64,000 nucleotides of DNA, taken from positions 124,001 through 188,000 of the forward strand of contig JACOEL010000006.1 of the NCBI GenBank assembly GCA_024998625.1, in the 5' to 3' direction. Source of the DNA: Nitrospira sp. Its GTDB lineage: Bacteria; Nitrospirota; Nitrospiria; Nitrospirales; Nitrospiraceae. This document shows, piece by piece, positions 1-8,325 of this stretch (within the stretch, counting starts at the first letter, position 1; each line of letters begins with the position of its first letter). The position numbers and the translations under genes were made by a program. The notes below the pieces were generated by a model, which worked only from the letters and a program-made list of their open reading frames with translations, searched no databases and was not told the DNA's origin.

Positions 1-1
1 C

Positions 2-400
2 TATATAACCGAATTCGATTTGGCCCGTCTGAGAGATGTCCTGAGGACGCGTATCAGCGTCGGGGCGCGGGACCGGGATCATCTGGAGAGTTTGGAGAAT
101 GAGCTCGATCGCGCCCATGTCGTTGATCCATCCGCCGTTCCCCATGATGTGGTCACGATGAATTCCCAAGTCCGGATCGAAGACGTCGAGACGGGGATGG
201 AAAATGTCTATACGTTGGTGTTTCCTTCTGATGCCGGTATCCAGGAGCAGAAGCTGTCGATCCTTGCGCCGATCGGGACCGCTCTCTTGGGGGCACGGGC
301 GGGCGAGACGGTGGATTGGCCCGTGCCGGCCGGGGTGCGAACCGTGCGCATCGAGGAAGTCCTGTACCAACCGGAAGCCGCCGGGCATTATCACCTCTAG
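2..400 (+). CDS. rnk: Rnk-like GreA/GreB C-terminal domain protein, 5' end cut by window
   Basis: The reading frame is already open at base 2, and the residues before the first possible TTG start at 20 (YITEFDL) match the conserved N-terminus of Rnk/nucleoside-diphosphate-kinase-regulator proteins. The true start therefore lies upstream of the window. The N-terminal part is a short helical stretch (ITEFDLARLRDVL). From about residue 45 of the visible part the sequence follows the GreA/GreB C-terminal fold (MNSQVRIED, then ILAPIGTALLGARAGE). Family members bind RNA polymerase near the secondary channel. Visible length (132 codons) is close to full length (about 136). Family assignment is good; its regulatory target cannot be read from sequence. 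Confidence 0.8.
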   Translation, partial: YITEFDLARLRDVLRTRISVGARDRDHLESLENELDRAHVVDPSAVPHDVVTMNSQVRIEDVETGMENVYTLVFPSDAGIQEQKLSILAPIGTALLGARAGETVDWPVPAGVRTVRIEEVLYQPEAAGHYHL

Positions 401-567
401 GGCAGGTGGTGATGAAGGCATCCGAACAAGGTGTGAGTGAGAAGGTCGATGATCAACGATTGCGCGGTGGGCTGCGCCAAGAATCTCCGGCTGTCCGATC
501 GATCGCACGGACAGTGATAGAGTGGTAGGCTGTGGTACAAACATCATGAACCATACCGGAGGGGACG

Positions 568-1002
568 ATGGAAGTTCGCAGCAAGGTGTATACGTATCGT
601 ACGGCAGTGAAATGGACGGATCAGAAAAAAGGAACGATTACCTGCGACGGCAAACCGGAGATTCAGGTCGCGACACCTCCGGAGTTCAAAGGACATGAGG
701 GGATCTGGTCGCCGGAGGACTTGTATGTGGCGGCGGCCAACATCTGCCTGATGACGACATTTCTGGCGGTCGCCGAACGGGCCGGATTGGCCTTCACATC
801 GTACCACTGCGAGGCCGAAGGACGCCTGGAACTCGTGGAGGGAAAATTTCAGGTCACGCTGATTACGTTGCGTCCGCGGATTACGCTTCGGTCGGGAAGC
901 GATGCGGGGAAAGCCAAGGAACTCATCGAGAAGGCGGAAGCCAACTGCCTGATCTCGAATTCGATGAAAACACGCATTACCCTGGAACCTACCATTACTT
1001 AA
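568..1002 (+). CDS. OsmC/Ohr family peroxide-detoxification protein
   Basis: A 144-residue protein of the OsmC family, which reduces organic hydroperoxides or handles reactive sulfur through two conserved cysteines. The two expected cysteines are present: Cys60 in AANICLMTTF at the start of the central helix, and Cys127 in EANCLISNS. The length is typical. The ATG at 568 has a strong ribosome site (CGGAGGGG, about 557-564). No signal peptide, so cytoplasmic. It stands alone between the rnk fragment and a cytochrome gene. The physiological substrate cannot be told from sequence. Confidence 0.85.
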   Translation: MEVRSKVYTYRTAVKWTDQKKGTITCDGKPEIQVATPPEFKGHEGIWSPEDLYVAAANICLMTTFLAVAERAGLAFTSYHCEAEGRLELVEGKFQVTLITLRPRITLRSGSDAGKAKELIEKAEANCLISNSMKTRITLEPTIT

Positions 1003-1144
1003 CGCTTCGGATTGGGGCATCTTGCGCCAGCCGGGATCGGGTGGTGGGGTGATTCTCTCCACGGCTTGCCCGGCTACGCGTCGGGTTCCTCCGCGAAGCG
1101 GCTACTCCTGGCGCGTTTCCCTTTATTATCCCTTCCTGCCCAAC

Positions 1145-1160
1145 TGGCACGAGGATCGCA
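1145..1160 (+). promoter_or_regulatory. Sigma-54-type promoter candidate
   Basis: TGGCACGAGGATCGCA fits the -24/-12 consensus TGGCAC-N5-TTGCA with one mismatch (TCGC for TTGC). It ends 59 bases before the cytochrome start at 1220, a normal leader length. No activator site was identified. A match of this quality can occur by chance in GC-rich DNA. Confidence 0.4.
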
Positions 1161-1219
1161 TTCTCATCATCGTATGTGGGGGAGCCATGGGTGTGCGGCA
1201 ACTCCTTGCAAGGGAGAAG

Positions 1220-1588
1220 ATGATGAACGCCAGAGTCACCGGTTCGGTCCTTCTGGCGATGCTCTTCGTTGCGGCGGTGGGCAGCGGCTCGTATGCGGCC
1301 GGGGGGAATGTGACCAAAGGCAAAGTGCTCTTTACCAATCTCTGTATCCGCTGCCACGGGGTCGATGGGAAGGGCGACGCCTATATGAAGTTTAATCCCC
1401 CGGTCGCCGATCTCAGCTCTCCGACCGTGCAAAGCAAGTTGGATGGAGCCCTCATGAAAGCGATTCACGACGGACGGAAGGATACTGCCATGGGAGCGTG
1501 GAAATTTGTCCTCTCCGACGAGGAGATTCGTGACGTGACGGCCTACGTACGGGTGCTCGGCAGCAGCGTGAGTCGTAAACTTCCCTAA
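1220..1588 (+). CDS. Small periplasmic monoheme cytochrome c
   Basis: A 122-residue class I cytochrome c. Residues 1-27 form a Sec signal peptide ending near YAA. The heme site CIRCH is at residues 42-46, followed by G-x-DGKGD, typical of cytochrome c5/cbb3-type small electron carriers. A downstream Met in TAMGAW is the likely sixth heme ligand. The start at 1220 (or the adjacent ATG at 1223) is preferred over upstream starts because it follows AGGGAGA at 1211-1217 and puts the signal peptide at the N-terminus. Likely shuttles electrons between the membrane complexes encoded nearby; partner unknown. Confidence 0.85.
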   Translation: MMNARVTGSVLLAMLFVAAVGSGSYAAGGNVTKGKVLFTNLCIRCHGVDGKGDAYMKFNPPVADLSSPTVQSKLDGALMKAIHDGRKDTAMGAWKFVLSDEEIRDVTAYVRVLGSSVSRKLP

Positions 1589-1609
1589 TCGAATGGAGTC
1601 GACTGTTAG

Positions 1610-2080
1610 ATGAGATGGCGTGTTCTTGGGTTGGGAACCGCGGTGCTATGGATGGTTACGGTGGGGGTGATTGTGGCGTTGTTCGTCCAAGGGCATACCA
1701 GGCCCGGGGTCGACGGGCGCACGGAAATTCTCCTGGCGCCGGCGGAGCGGGACCTGATCCTGGCGGAGATGCGGCAATTGCTCAAGTCGGTGCATGGGGT
1801 GGTGACGGTATTGGGAAGCCCGGACCAAAACCTGAAGGCTGCAGAAGCCGCAGCCCGTTCGGCAGGCATGGGGATGGCGGCGGACGTCAATCCCGCCGTC
1901 ATGCTGAAACTGCCGCTGCCGTTTAAACAAATGGGCATGTCGATTCATAAAGATATGGATCATCTGGCGGACGGCATTGCGCAGGGGGAATCCTCCGTGC
2001 AGATTCTCAATCGTCTGTCGAGCATGACGGCGCGTTGCACCGCCTGCCACGATATGTATCGGTTTGCGACAACGAAGTAG
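1610..2080 (+). CDS. Membrane-anchored cytochrome c'-like monoheme protein
   Basis: A 156-residue protein with an N-terminal hydrophobic segment (about residues 7-26) that is either a signal anchor or an uncleaved signal peptide. The body is helical, and a single heme motif CTACH sits at residues 143-147, almost at the C-terminus. A C-terminal CxxCH after a four-helix body is the layout of class II cytochromes (c'/c556), which often bind small ligands or act in stress responses. It lies 21 bases after the preceding cytochrome gene, suggesting co-transcription. The class assignment is by architecture, not by close homology. Confidence 0.7.
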   Translation: MRWRVLGLGTAVLWMVTVGVIVALFVQGHTRPGVDGRTEILLAPAERDLILAEMRQLLKSVHGVVTVLGSPDQNLKAAEAAARSAGMGMAADVNPAVMLKLPLPFKQMGMSIHKDMDHLADGIAQGESSVQILNRLSSMTARCTACHDMYRFATTK

Positions 2081-2084
2081 CCAT

Positions 2085-2268
2085 CTGCCGTCAGCGTTCA
2101 GCCTTCCGCTGTCAGCCTCAGGAGCATTTGGAGAATCGAGAGAGGGCCGGTTGAGTGAAAAGCTGAATCCATTTGCTCTGCGATGACTCATACCCATCAA
2201 GCTAGCGATTAGCCGACAGTCTTTGAATCCGAATGCTGATGACTGAAAGCTGGCGGCGGAGAGCGTGA
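2085..2268. repeat. Degenerate GCTGAAAGCTGA-type intergenic repeats
   Basis: The gap after the cytochrome gene contains several imperfect copies of CTGTCAG/CTGAAAGC-like units, such as GCCGTCAGCGTTCAGC and GCTGATGACTGAAAGC. Similar wording recurs at 32890-32935 (GCTGTCAGCAATCAGTTTTC). No open frame of note. The units look like decayed short tandem repeats rather than a regulatory site. Confidence 0.45.
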
Positions 2269-2290
2269 TTGCAACAAAGGAGGTGCTGTG

Positions 2291-2509
2291 ATGGCATGCA
2301 ATGTTGGTGGAATCGAGCGGCCGGTTCGGATTGTCCTCGGGGTCTTGTTGATCGGAATCGGTGCTTTCGCCGGGCTTCCGGCCGTGGGGACGGGGGTTGC
2401 GCTGGCAATGGGAACGATTGCGCTGGTCACCGGCGCCCTGGGGTTCTGCCCGGTATGGACGTTGTTGGGGATTAATACCTGCCCGCTCAATGCGGGGAAA
2501 AAGTCGTAG
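2291..2509 (+). CDS. DUF2892 (YgaP-type) small membrane protein
   Basis: A 72-residue protein with two hydrophobic hairpin-forming segments (about residues 13-29 and 33-51). It starts MACNVGGIERPVRIVLG, the conserved opening of DUF2892 proteins, and ends with the family's cysteine-containing tail (GFCPVW, then INTCPLN). Family members are inner-membrane proteins often fused or linked to rhodanese and sulfur-transfer proteins. The ATG at 2291 is preferred to the GTG at 2288, with AGGAGGTG at 2279-2286 as ribosome site. It precedes the Rieske gene by 37 bases. The function is not established. Confidence 0.8.
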   Translation: MACNVGGIERPVRIVLGVLLIGIGAFAGLPAVGTGVALAMGTIALVTGALGFCPVWTLLGINTCPLNAGKKS

Positions 2510-2546
2510 GCAGTGAGGCGAGTCGAGCGGCAGACGGGAATGAGTT

Positions 2547-3098
2547 GTGAGCCATCAAGAACAGCCTGACCACCGGCCGGAGGGAGGGTTTTCCACTCCG
2601 GTGGGGTCGCGGCGTACATTTTTTCACTGGGTGACTGTTGCCGCGGCCGCTGTGGTCGGGGCAGGGTTGGCCGTTCCGTTGCTCGGCTCACTGATCTCGC
2701 CGGCCTTCATGCGCCGCCAACGGGCGTGGGTGGACGTCGGTCCTGTCGATGAATTGCCTGCCGGTCGCCCCACACAATTGGACCATGTCACGACCGTTCG
2801 CGACGGCTGGCTGGAAGCCACGTCGCACAAAGCGGTGTGGGCCGTGAAGCAACCGCAAGGCGAGGTGACGGTGTTTTCGCCGATCTGCACCCATTTGGGG
2901 TGCGGGTATCGCTGGGACGACGCAGAAAAGAAGTTTCTGTGCCCCTGCCACGGCAGTTCCTTTGATGTGAACGGCCAAGTGCTGGGTGGTCCCGCCCCGC
3001 GCCCGCTGGATAGGCTTCCTGCGAAGGTGGAGGGTGGCCGGCTCCTCGTGATGTATCAGGACTTCAAATCCGGCCTTCCACAGAGTGTGGAGTTGTAA
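2547..3098 (+). CDS. Rieske [2Fe-2S] iron-sulfur protein of a cytochrome bc-type complex
   Basis: A 183-residue Rieske subunit that takes electrons from quinol and passes them to cytochrome c. A single transmembrane anchor lies at about residues 28-52, preceded by SRRTFFHW, a twin-arginine-like stretch. The cluster boxes are intact: CTHLGC (114-119) and CPCHGSS (132-138), giving Cys114/His116 and Cys132/His135 as cluster ligands and Cys119/Cys134 as the disulfide pair. The GTG start at 2547 gives the expected short N-terminal tail. The cytochrome b gene follows 19 bases downstream, so the two form the core of one quinol-oxidising complex. Confidence 0.95.
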   Translation: MSHQEQPDHRPEGGFSTPVGSRRTFFHWVTVAAAAVVGAGLAVPLLGSLISPAFMRRQRAWVDVGPVDELPAGRPTQLDHVTTVRDGWLEATSHKAVWAVKQPQGEVTVFSPICTHLGCGYRWDDAEKKFLCPCHGSSFDVNGQVLGGPAPRPLDRLPAKVEGGRLLVMYQDFKSGLPQSVEL

Positions 3099-3117
3099 CC
3101 CGTTTTCCCCGAGGAAT

Positions 3118-4443
3118 ATGCCGTCTCGCCTTTACGATTGGCTCGACAGTCGACTGAATCTGAAGTCGGTTCAGCGGACGTTGCTCGACGAGCCGATCCC
3201 CGGCGGGGCGAGCTGGATCTACGTGTTCGGGTCTGTGACGCTGTTTCTCTTCGTCCTGCAAGCCGCCACCGGAATGTTCCTCGCGCTTTATTATGCCCCC
3301 ACGCCGGACCACGCCTACGACAGCGTCAGATTCATTGAAACCGAAATCACGTTCGGCTGGTTCGTACGCGGGCTGCACCATTGGGGCGCGTCGTCGATGG
3401 TCGTGGCGATCGGCCTCCACATGCTGCAGACGTTTCTCTATGGCGCCTACAAAAAGCCGCGTGAAGTGATGTGGATGGTTGGGGTGGTGCTGTTCCTCGT
3501 CGTGATGACCTTTGCGTTTACCGGCTATCTATTGCCCTGGGATCAAACTGCCTATTGGGCGACGCAGATCGGCATCAACATGGTGGGCACGGTGCCGCTC
3601 ATCGGCGACTTCCTCTCGCGGGTCTTGCGAGGAGGGGAAATGCTCGGCGCATTGACGCTCTCGCGATTTTTTGCGATTCACGTGCTGTTTCTCCCAGCCA
3701 TCCTGATCGGCGGGATTGCGCTGCATCTTTTCGTGTTGCGGCGGGTGGGGCCGGCCGGGCCCTGGACCGACGATCGGGCGTCGCTGGGCAGCGAGACCTT
3801 CGCTCCCCGGCAGGTCTACATGGATGCTGTGGTGATCGCCGCGGTGTTTCTCCTGGTCGCCACGCTGGCGTTCAGCATTCCGTTGCCCCTGACGGATAAG
3901 GCTAACCCGTCCGATACGAGCTTCGTGCCGGTGCCCGAATGGTACTTTCTCTTCTACTATGAACTGCTCAAGTACGTACATGGACCGCTTGAGCCGCTTG
4001 CGACCTGGGTCCTGCCTCTTTGCGTCATCCTGATCATGTTGTGGTGGCCGTTCATTGATCGCAATCCGGTTCGCAATCCCATCCGGCGGCCGGTGGCCCT
4101 GGGCAGCGGTTTGTTCTTTCTGTTCGTCGTTTTCGGTCTCTTGGGCATTTCGCTCAAGAATCTGTATGCCGTGCCGAGAACCGATCCGGCCGTCGCCCAG
4201 GGGCGGGCGATTTATGCCCAGCTCGGTTGCGCCGGTTGTCATCGCATTCATGGTGAAGGAGGCGCCGTCGGTCCCGACCTGTCCACGATCGGGGATACGA
4301 GGCCGGACCGGGCGTGGCACCTCAAGCATTTCCGCGATCCGCAATCCGTATCGCCAGGCTCGTTCATGCCGAAGTTCCCGCTCACCGATCAACAGCTCAA
4401 TGACTTGACCAGCTACATGTTGAGTTTGAAGCGGGCGACGTAA
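3118..4443 (+). CDS. Cytochrome b (b6-type plus subunit IV) fused to a C-terminal cytochrome c domain
   Basis: A 441-residue membrane protein, the quinone-binding core of a bc-type complex. The b-heme histidines are visible: helix B in HHWGASSMVVAIGLH (first His to last His 14 apart) and helix D in HVLFLPAILIGGIALH (15 apart, the spacing of b6-type rather than bc1-type proteins). The quinol-site motif PEWY is present (VPEWYFLFYYELL). After the subunit-IV-like helices, the last 90 residues form a cytochrome c domain with CAGCH and a probable Met ligand in SFMPKFP. The ATG at 3118 follows GAGGA. All functions of cytochromes b, subunit IV and c are thus in one chain next to the Rieske gene. Confidence 0.93.
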   Translation: MPSRLYDWLDSRLNLKSVQRTLLDEPIPGGASWIYVFGSVTLFLFVLQAATGMFLALYYAPTPDHAYDSVRFIETEITFGWFVRGLHHWGASSMVVAIGLHMLQTFLYGAYKKPREVMWMVGVVLFLVVMTFAFTGYLLPWDQTAYWATQIGINMVGTVPLIGDFLSRVLRGGEMLGALTLSRFFAIHVLFLPAILIGGIALHLFVLRRVGPAGPWTDDRASLGSETFAPRQVYMDAVVIAAVFLLVATLAFSIPLPLTDKANPSDTSFVPVPEWYFLFYYELLKYVHGPLEPLATWVLPLCVILIMLWWPFIDRNPVRNPIRRPVALGSGLFFLFVVFGLLGISLKNLYAVPRTDPAVAQGRAIYAQLGCAGCHRIHGEGGAVGPDLSTIGDTRPDRAWHLKHFRDPQSVSPGSFMPKFPLTDQQLNDLTSYMLSLKRAT

Positions 4444-4493
4444 AGCGCAAGCAGATGAGTCTGTTCCTGGAAACCGCTTTGGGGAGAATCGTC

Positions 4494-4844
4494 ATGCGAA
4501 CAGCAGTCAATCTGAGCCTCACGATGCTCTTTGTGCTGGGAGTGATTCCGATCAGTCTGGCCGCCTCCGGAAAGGGGAATCCCGACGCTGGTCGGAAATT
4601 GTATCGCGAGAGTTGCCAGAACTGTCATGGGCCGACTGGAAAAGGCGACAGCGACATGGCGGCCTACCTTGCACCGCCCCCGACCAATCTCACGGCCAAG
4701 GCGACGCAGGAGAAGACCGATGCGCAGTTGCGCAAGGTGATACAGGAGGGGCGTCCCGGCACAGCCATGACCGGGTATGCCATAACCTTCGATGAGGAGA
4801 AGTTGGCCGATGTGATCGCCTACATTCGCTCGCTCAAGCCGTGA
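4494..4844 (+). CDS. Small periplasmic monoheme cytochrome c
   Basis: A 116-residue class I cytochrome with a signal peptide (residues 1-24) and heme motif CQNCH at 41-45, followed by GPTGKGD. A Met in GTAMTGYA is the likely axial ligand. It resembles the 1220-1588 protein in layout. The ATG at 4494 is chosen because GGGGAGA lies just upstream (4481-4487) and it places the signal peptide first. It lies 50 bases after the cytochrome b/c fusion, so it probably belongs to the same operon and accepts electrons from that complex. Confidence 0.87.
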   Translation: MRTAVNLSLTMLFVLGVIPISLAASGKGNPDAGRKLYRESCQNCHGPTGKGDSDMAAYLAPPPTNLTAKATQEKTDAQLRKVIQEGRPGTAMTGYAITFDEEKLADVIAYIRSLKP

Positions 4845-5092
4845 TCCGACAGTGGGGCCCGAGCGACTGATTATTTCCCCGAATCCTTTTCCCCAAACCT
4901 GTCCCTAATCATCACATTCAAGACGGTCGAGCGCACGACTTCGCTGTAGCACGATGCCGCAGGCGGTGAAGGAGGACTGTGGCTTTTGTCGCCAAGTATG
5001 CAGGTGCGCATTCCCCATAGGGCATACCGAAAGCCAATTCTCTCAGATGCCCTCGTGCCGGCGTGGTATGTAGTTTGCGAGACCTTCTACGT

Positions 5093-5938
5093 ATGAGACG
5101 CATATTGTTCAGCGCCATAGTGATCGTTGCGTTCATCGCAGGTTGCGTCGACTCGAAGGAAACACGTAGCGGCGCGCAGTCTGCCATGAGTCAAGCCGAG
5201 CCTGACAGGCTCGATGCCCTCTTCAGCCATCCCTCCCCCGATTCCATTCCAGGCGGGCAGCGCGGGGAGCAGATCCGGCTGGGTTATGAGCTCGTCGTCC
5301 ATACGCAGGAGTTCGCCGCACCCTATGTAGGAAATCGGCTCACTTGCGCCAATTGTCATTTGGACGCGGGGCTCGATCCCAATTCCGCCTCCTATGTCGG
5401 GCTCTCGCGGGCCTATCCGGAATATCGCGCGCGAACCGGGCGTGTCGTGACATTGGCCGACCGCATCAATGAATGTTTTGAACGCAGCTTGAACGGCAAG
5501 CCGATTCCGTCGGACAGCCACAAACTCCAGGCCATCGTGGATTACATCGAATGGTTGTCGAAGGATGTTCCGGCAGGAAGCCGGATGGCTTGGCGGGGCA
5601 TCCCACGGATTCAAGCACCCAAGCCGCCGGATGCGACGAACGGCGCCAAGGTGTTTATGTTCCGTTGCGCGTTTTGCCACGGGGCTGAGGGCCAGGGCAC
5701 GATGGCGGCTCCGCCTGTCTGGGGGGCTCAGTCGTACAACATCGGCGCGGAGATGGCGCGCATTCCGGTAGCCGCTTCCTTCATCAAATCGAACATGCCT
5801 CGCACCAGAGGGTGGGCCCTGTCGGATCAGGATGCCTATGATGTGGCCGCGTACATCAATTCACAACCGCGTCCCGACTTTCCCCGCAAGAGCAGTGATT
5901 GGCCTAAGGGAGAGCAGCCAGCTGATGCGCCCTATTAA
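5093..5938 (+). CDS. tsdA: TsdA-like diheme cytochrome c lipoprotein (thiosulfate dehydrogenase family)
   Basis: A 281-residue exported lipoprotein: hydrophobic segment then FIAGC with the lipobox Cys at 18. Two heme motifs, CANCH (85-89) and CAFCH (192-196), and the surrounding text match the TsdA family, which couples two thiosulfates to tetrathionate: CANCHLDAG, then TLADRINECFERS, WGAQSYN, NMP and a C-terminal PADAPY. Besides the lipobox and heme cysteines, the only other Cys is Cys128 in NECF, 39 residues after the heme-1 His. That is about where TsdA has its unusual cysteine heme ligand. Family membership is well supported; thiosulfate as substrate is inference. It stands apart from the bc operon by about 250 bases. 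Confidence 0.75.
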   Translation: MRRILFSAIVIVAFIAGCVDSKETRSGAQSAMSQAEPDRLDALFSHPSPDSIPGGQRGEQIRLGYELVVHTQEFAAPYVGNRLTCANCHLDAGLDPNSASYVGLSRAYPEYRARTGRVVTLADRINECFERSLNGKPIPSDSHKLQAIVDYIEWLSKDVPAGSRMAWRGIPRIQAPKPPDATNGAKVFMFRCAFCHGAEGQGTMAAPPVWGAQSYNIGAEMARIPVAASFIKSNMPRTRGWALSDQDAYDVAAYINSQPRPDFPRKSSDWPKGEQPADAPY

Positions 5939-6040
5939 TAAACGCGTGAAACGCGCTTCGTGACGCGTATCTGGCGACACATCCATCCTGGGAAAGAACG
6001 ACGAGATGCGAAGCGCAAGATGCGAACGGAGGAGGACGAC

Positions 6041-6478
6041 ATGAAACTCAGCGTGGCGTATCAGGGAGGAGCACGGTACGACATCCTGAGCGACCGGCAC
6101 CGGATCGTGACGGATCAGCCGGTTGAAGACGGAGGGGCCGACGCCGGTATGAGTCCCGTGGAATTGTTCGTCGGTTCGGTGGCGAGCTGTGTGGGGTACT
6201 TTGTCGGCCAGTTCTGTGCCCGACACGATATCTCACGTGAAGGACTGAAGGTCGAAGCGGAGTGGACCATAGCCGAATCGCCGCATCGAGTCGGGCAGAT
6301 CCAACTCGCGATTCGCCTTCCCCATCGAGTGACGCCTGAGCTGAGAGAACGGCTGCTGAAGGTGGCGCACGGTTGTACGGTACATCAATCGATCGTCGTG
6401 TCTGCCGCTATCGCGATCGAGCTGAATCCGCACAGCCATCCGGTGACGGCATCTAACCTTACGGAGGAAAAGCCATGA
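6041..6478 (+). CDS. OsmC family protein (YhfA-like)
   Basis: A 145-residue OsmC-fold protein with the two redox cysteines in SVASCVGYFV and AHGCTVHQS. The text ADAGMSPVELFVGSVASC is characteristic of the YhfA branch rather than Ohr. The ATG at 6041 follows GGAGGA (6030-6035). Its stop overlaps the start of the next gene (ATGA at 6475-6478), so the two are translationally coupled; that links it to the sulfite-oxidase-type enzyme and suggests a role with sulfur or thiol chemistry. Such coupling is inference from arrangement. No signal peptide, so cytoplasmic. Confidence 0.85.
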   Translation: MKLSVAYQGGARYDILSDRHRIVTDQPVEDGGADAGMSPVELFVGSVASCVGYFVGQFCARHDISREGLKVEAEWTIAESPHRVGQIQLAIRLPHRVTPELRERLLKVAHGCTVHQSIVVSAAIAIELNPHSHPVTASNLTEEKP

Positions 6479-7656
6479 CGGTGTCCCGACGGGAATGGTT
6501 GCGAACCGCACTGCAAGGAATCGGCGTCGGTATGGTGGTCGGGCCCGGGTTCCCCTCGATCGTCACCGCGCAGGGGAATGAGGCGCGGCAGGGAACCGGG
6601 CCTTTGACCGTGCGAGTGAGCAGGCCATTCGACGCAGAAACACCGGTCCGTGAATTTGCTTCTTGGCTGACACCCAATGAGCGATTTTTCGTGCGCAGTC
6701 ACTTCGGCCCTCCCCCGGCCGACTCGGTGAAGCCGGACGCCTGGCGACTGACGGTCAAAGGGTTGGTCAAGGAGGAACTGACGCTCAACCTTAAAGACTT
6801 ACAACAACTCGAGGCCGTCACCCTGACCGCTGTCCTGCAATGCAGCGGAAACGGACGCGCGCACCATCGTCCCAAAGTACCCGGCGTGCAGTGGGAACGC
6901 GGGGCGGTGGGTAATGCGCAATGGACCGGCGTGCGGCTTCGCGATGTGTTGCAGCGAGCCGGAGTGAAACCGCAGGGAGCCCACGTACAGTTTCAGGGGG
7001 CGGACCGGCCGGCGCTGGCGACGGTGCCGCTGTTCACGCGAAGTATCCCCCTTGCAAAGGCGCTTCATTCTGACACGCTCCTGGCCTATGAAATGAACGG
7101 TCGTCCGCTGCCCCTGCTGCATGGCGCGCCGCTGCGGGTGATTACCCCCGGCTGGATGGCGGAGTCCTGCACGAAGTGGTTGACCGAGATTACGGTTCGG
7201 GCGGATGAAACACCCGGCTACTACATGCAGCAGGCTTATCGCATTCCGGAGACGGCCGTTCGCCTGTCCTCGGGATTGCCGGGAAGCGCAATGGTCCCGG
7301 TCGAGCAGATGCCCGTCAAGTCGCTCATCGCCGCTCCGGCGGAGGGAGATACGGTACGGATCGGGCCGGTCACGGTTCAAGGTGTCGCCTGGGCCGGCGA
7401 GGCGCCGGTTGTGAAGGTCGAAGTGTCCTGTGACGACGGAAAGACCTGGGAGCAGGCCCGGTTATTGGGAGAGGGACAGCCCTATGCCTGGCGACAATGG
7501 CAGTTCGTATGGAGCGCCCGCACGCCCGGGCCGACTGCGATTCTCTGTCGAGCCATCGATGCGCAGGGGGAGCAGCAACCGGCGACGAGCCCTTGGAATC
7601 CCGGAGGATTTTTATGGAACGGATGGGATCGCCTGTCTGTCACAGTGGCGGCATGA
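6475..7656 (+). CDS. Periplasmic sulfite-oxidase family molybdopterin enzyme (SorA-like)
   Basis: A 393-residue molybdoenzyme. The N-terminus TVSRREWL, followed by a hydrophobic stretch, is a Tat signal, so the cofactor is loaded in the cytoplasm. The oxidoreductase domain covers about residues 50-270, with the molybdenum-ligating cysteine Cys123 in LQCSGNGR and downstream ITPGWMAESCTKWL. The C-terminal 110 residues form the Mo-co dimerisation domain ending WNPGGFLWNGW, a normal sulfite-oxidase ending. The coupled diheme cytochrome gene directly after it (ATGA overlap at 7653-7656) gives the SorAB layout in which electrons from sulfite pass to cytochrome c. The substrate is inferred from family and partner. 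Confidence 0.85.
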   Translation: MTVSRREWLRTALQGIGVGMVVGPGFPSIVTAQGNEARQGTGPLTVRVSRPFDAETPVREFASWLTPNERFFVRSHFGPPPADSVKPDAWRLTVKGLVKEELTLNLKDLQQLEAVTLTAVLQCSGNGRAHHRPKVPGVQWERGAVGNAQWTGVRLRDVLQRAGVKPQGAHVQFQGADRPALATVPLFTRSIPLAKALHSDTLLAYEMNGRPLPLLHGAPLRVITPGWMAESCTKWLTEITVRADETPGYYMQQAYRIPETAVRLSSGLPGSAMVPVEQMPVKSLIAAPAEGDTVRIGPVTVQGVAWAGEAPVVKVEVSCDDGKTWEQARLLGEGQPYAWRQWQFVWSARTPGPTAILCRAIDAQGEQQPATSPWNPGGFLWNGWDRLSVTVAA

Positions 7657-8288
7657 CCCTGAAAACGGCGAAAAAGACCTCCGGTTTCGTGCTCGCTGCA
7701 TTGCTCTGTCCCCTGCTTGGCTGGGTTGTGATCACGGCGGCTCAGGACGATGACCGTGGAACGATTCAGCCGGCCCAGGCTCGTCAAGCCCTGACATTGA
7801 TCCATGCCCGTTGCGCCGTCTGCCACACGACCGACCTGATCGTGCAGCAACGGTTGCCGGCCGACCGATGGACAGTGACGGTTGAGAAGATGATGCATTG
7901 GGGCGCGGATCTGTCCAAGGACGAAGCGGCGGTGGTCTTGCAATTCGTGACGGCGCGGTATCATTCCGGTGCGCCGGACCATCTGCCGTCGATTGAAGAG
8001 GAGTTGGCCATGATCGCGCCTGCGGCAGGCCCGCGTCCTGGGTTTGAGGGGCCGGTGACCGGTGTGGCATCGAGAGGCGCAGGGCTCTATGCACACAATT
8101 GCCAAGCCTGTCATGGCGAAGGAGCAGCCGGTGGGGCCGGACCGAAACTCGCGCGTAACACGATTCTGAAAAATGAAGGGGCTTTTTGGGAGACGGTGCT
8201 CCACGGGCGGGGGCCGATGCCGGCCTGGAGCGCCGTGCTGAGTCATCAGGAGATCGCGGATATTCATGCCTGGTTGGCGACACGCTGA
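7653..8288 (+). CDS. Diheme cytochrome c, probable electron acceptor of the SorA-like enzyme
   Basis: A 211-residue exported or membrane-anchored protein (hydrophobic residues 11-30). Two heme sites: CAVCH at 54-58 in an N-terminal domain with DRW...M..WGADLS text, and CQACH at 150-154 in a classical class I domain with GEGAAGGAGP and a probable Met ligand in GPMPAW. The start overlaps the SorA stop by four bases. Most SorB subunits are monoheme, so the additional N-terminal heme domain is notable. The N-terminal type resembles heme domains in quinohemoprotein dehydrogenases. The role as sulfite dehydrogenase electron acceptor is inferred from coupling. Confidence 0.85.
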   Translation: MTLKTAKKTSGFVLAALLCPLLGWVVITAAQDDDRGTIQPAQARQALTLIHARCAVCHTTDLIVQQRLPADRWTVTVEKMMHWGADLSKDEAAVVLQFVTARYHSGAPDHLPSIEEELAMIAPAAGPRPGFEGPVTGVASRGAGLYAHNCQACHGEGAAGGAGPKLARNTILKNEGAFWETVLHGRGPMPAWSAVLSHQEIADIHAWLATR

Positions 8289-8325
8289 CCGGTGCAGCAG
8301 CGAGAATGAAAGAAAGGAGTGTTTC

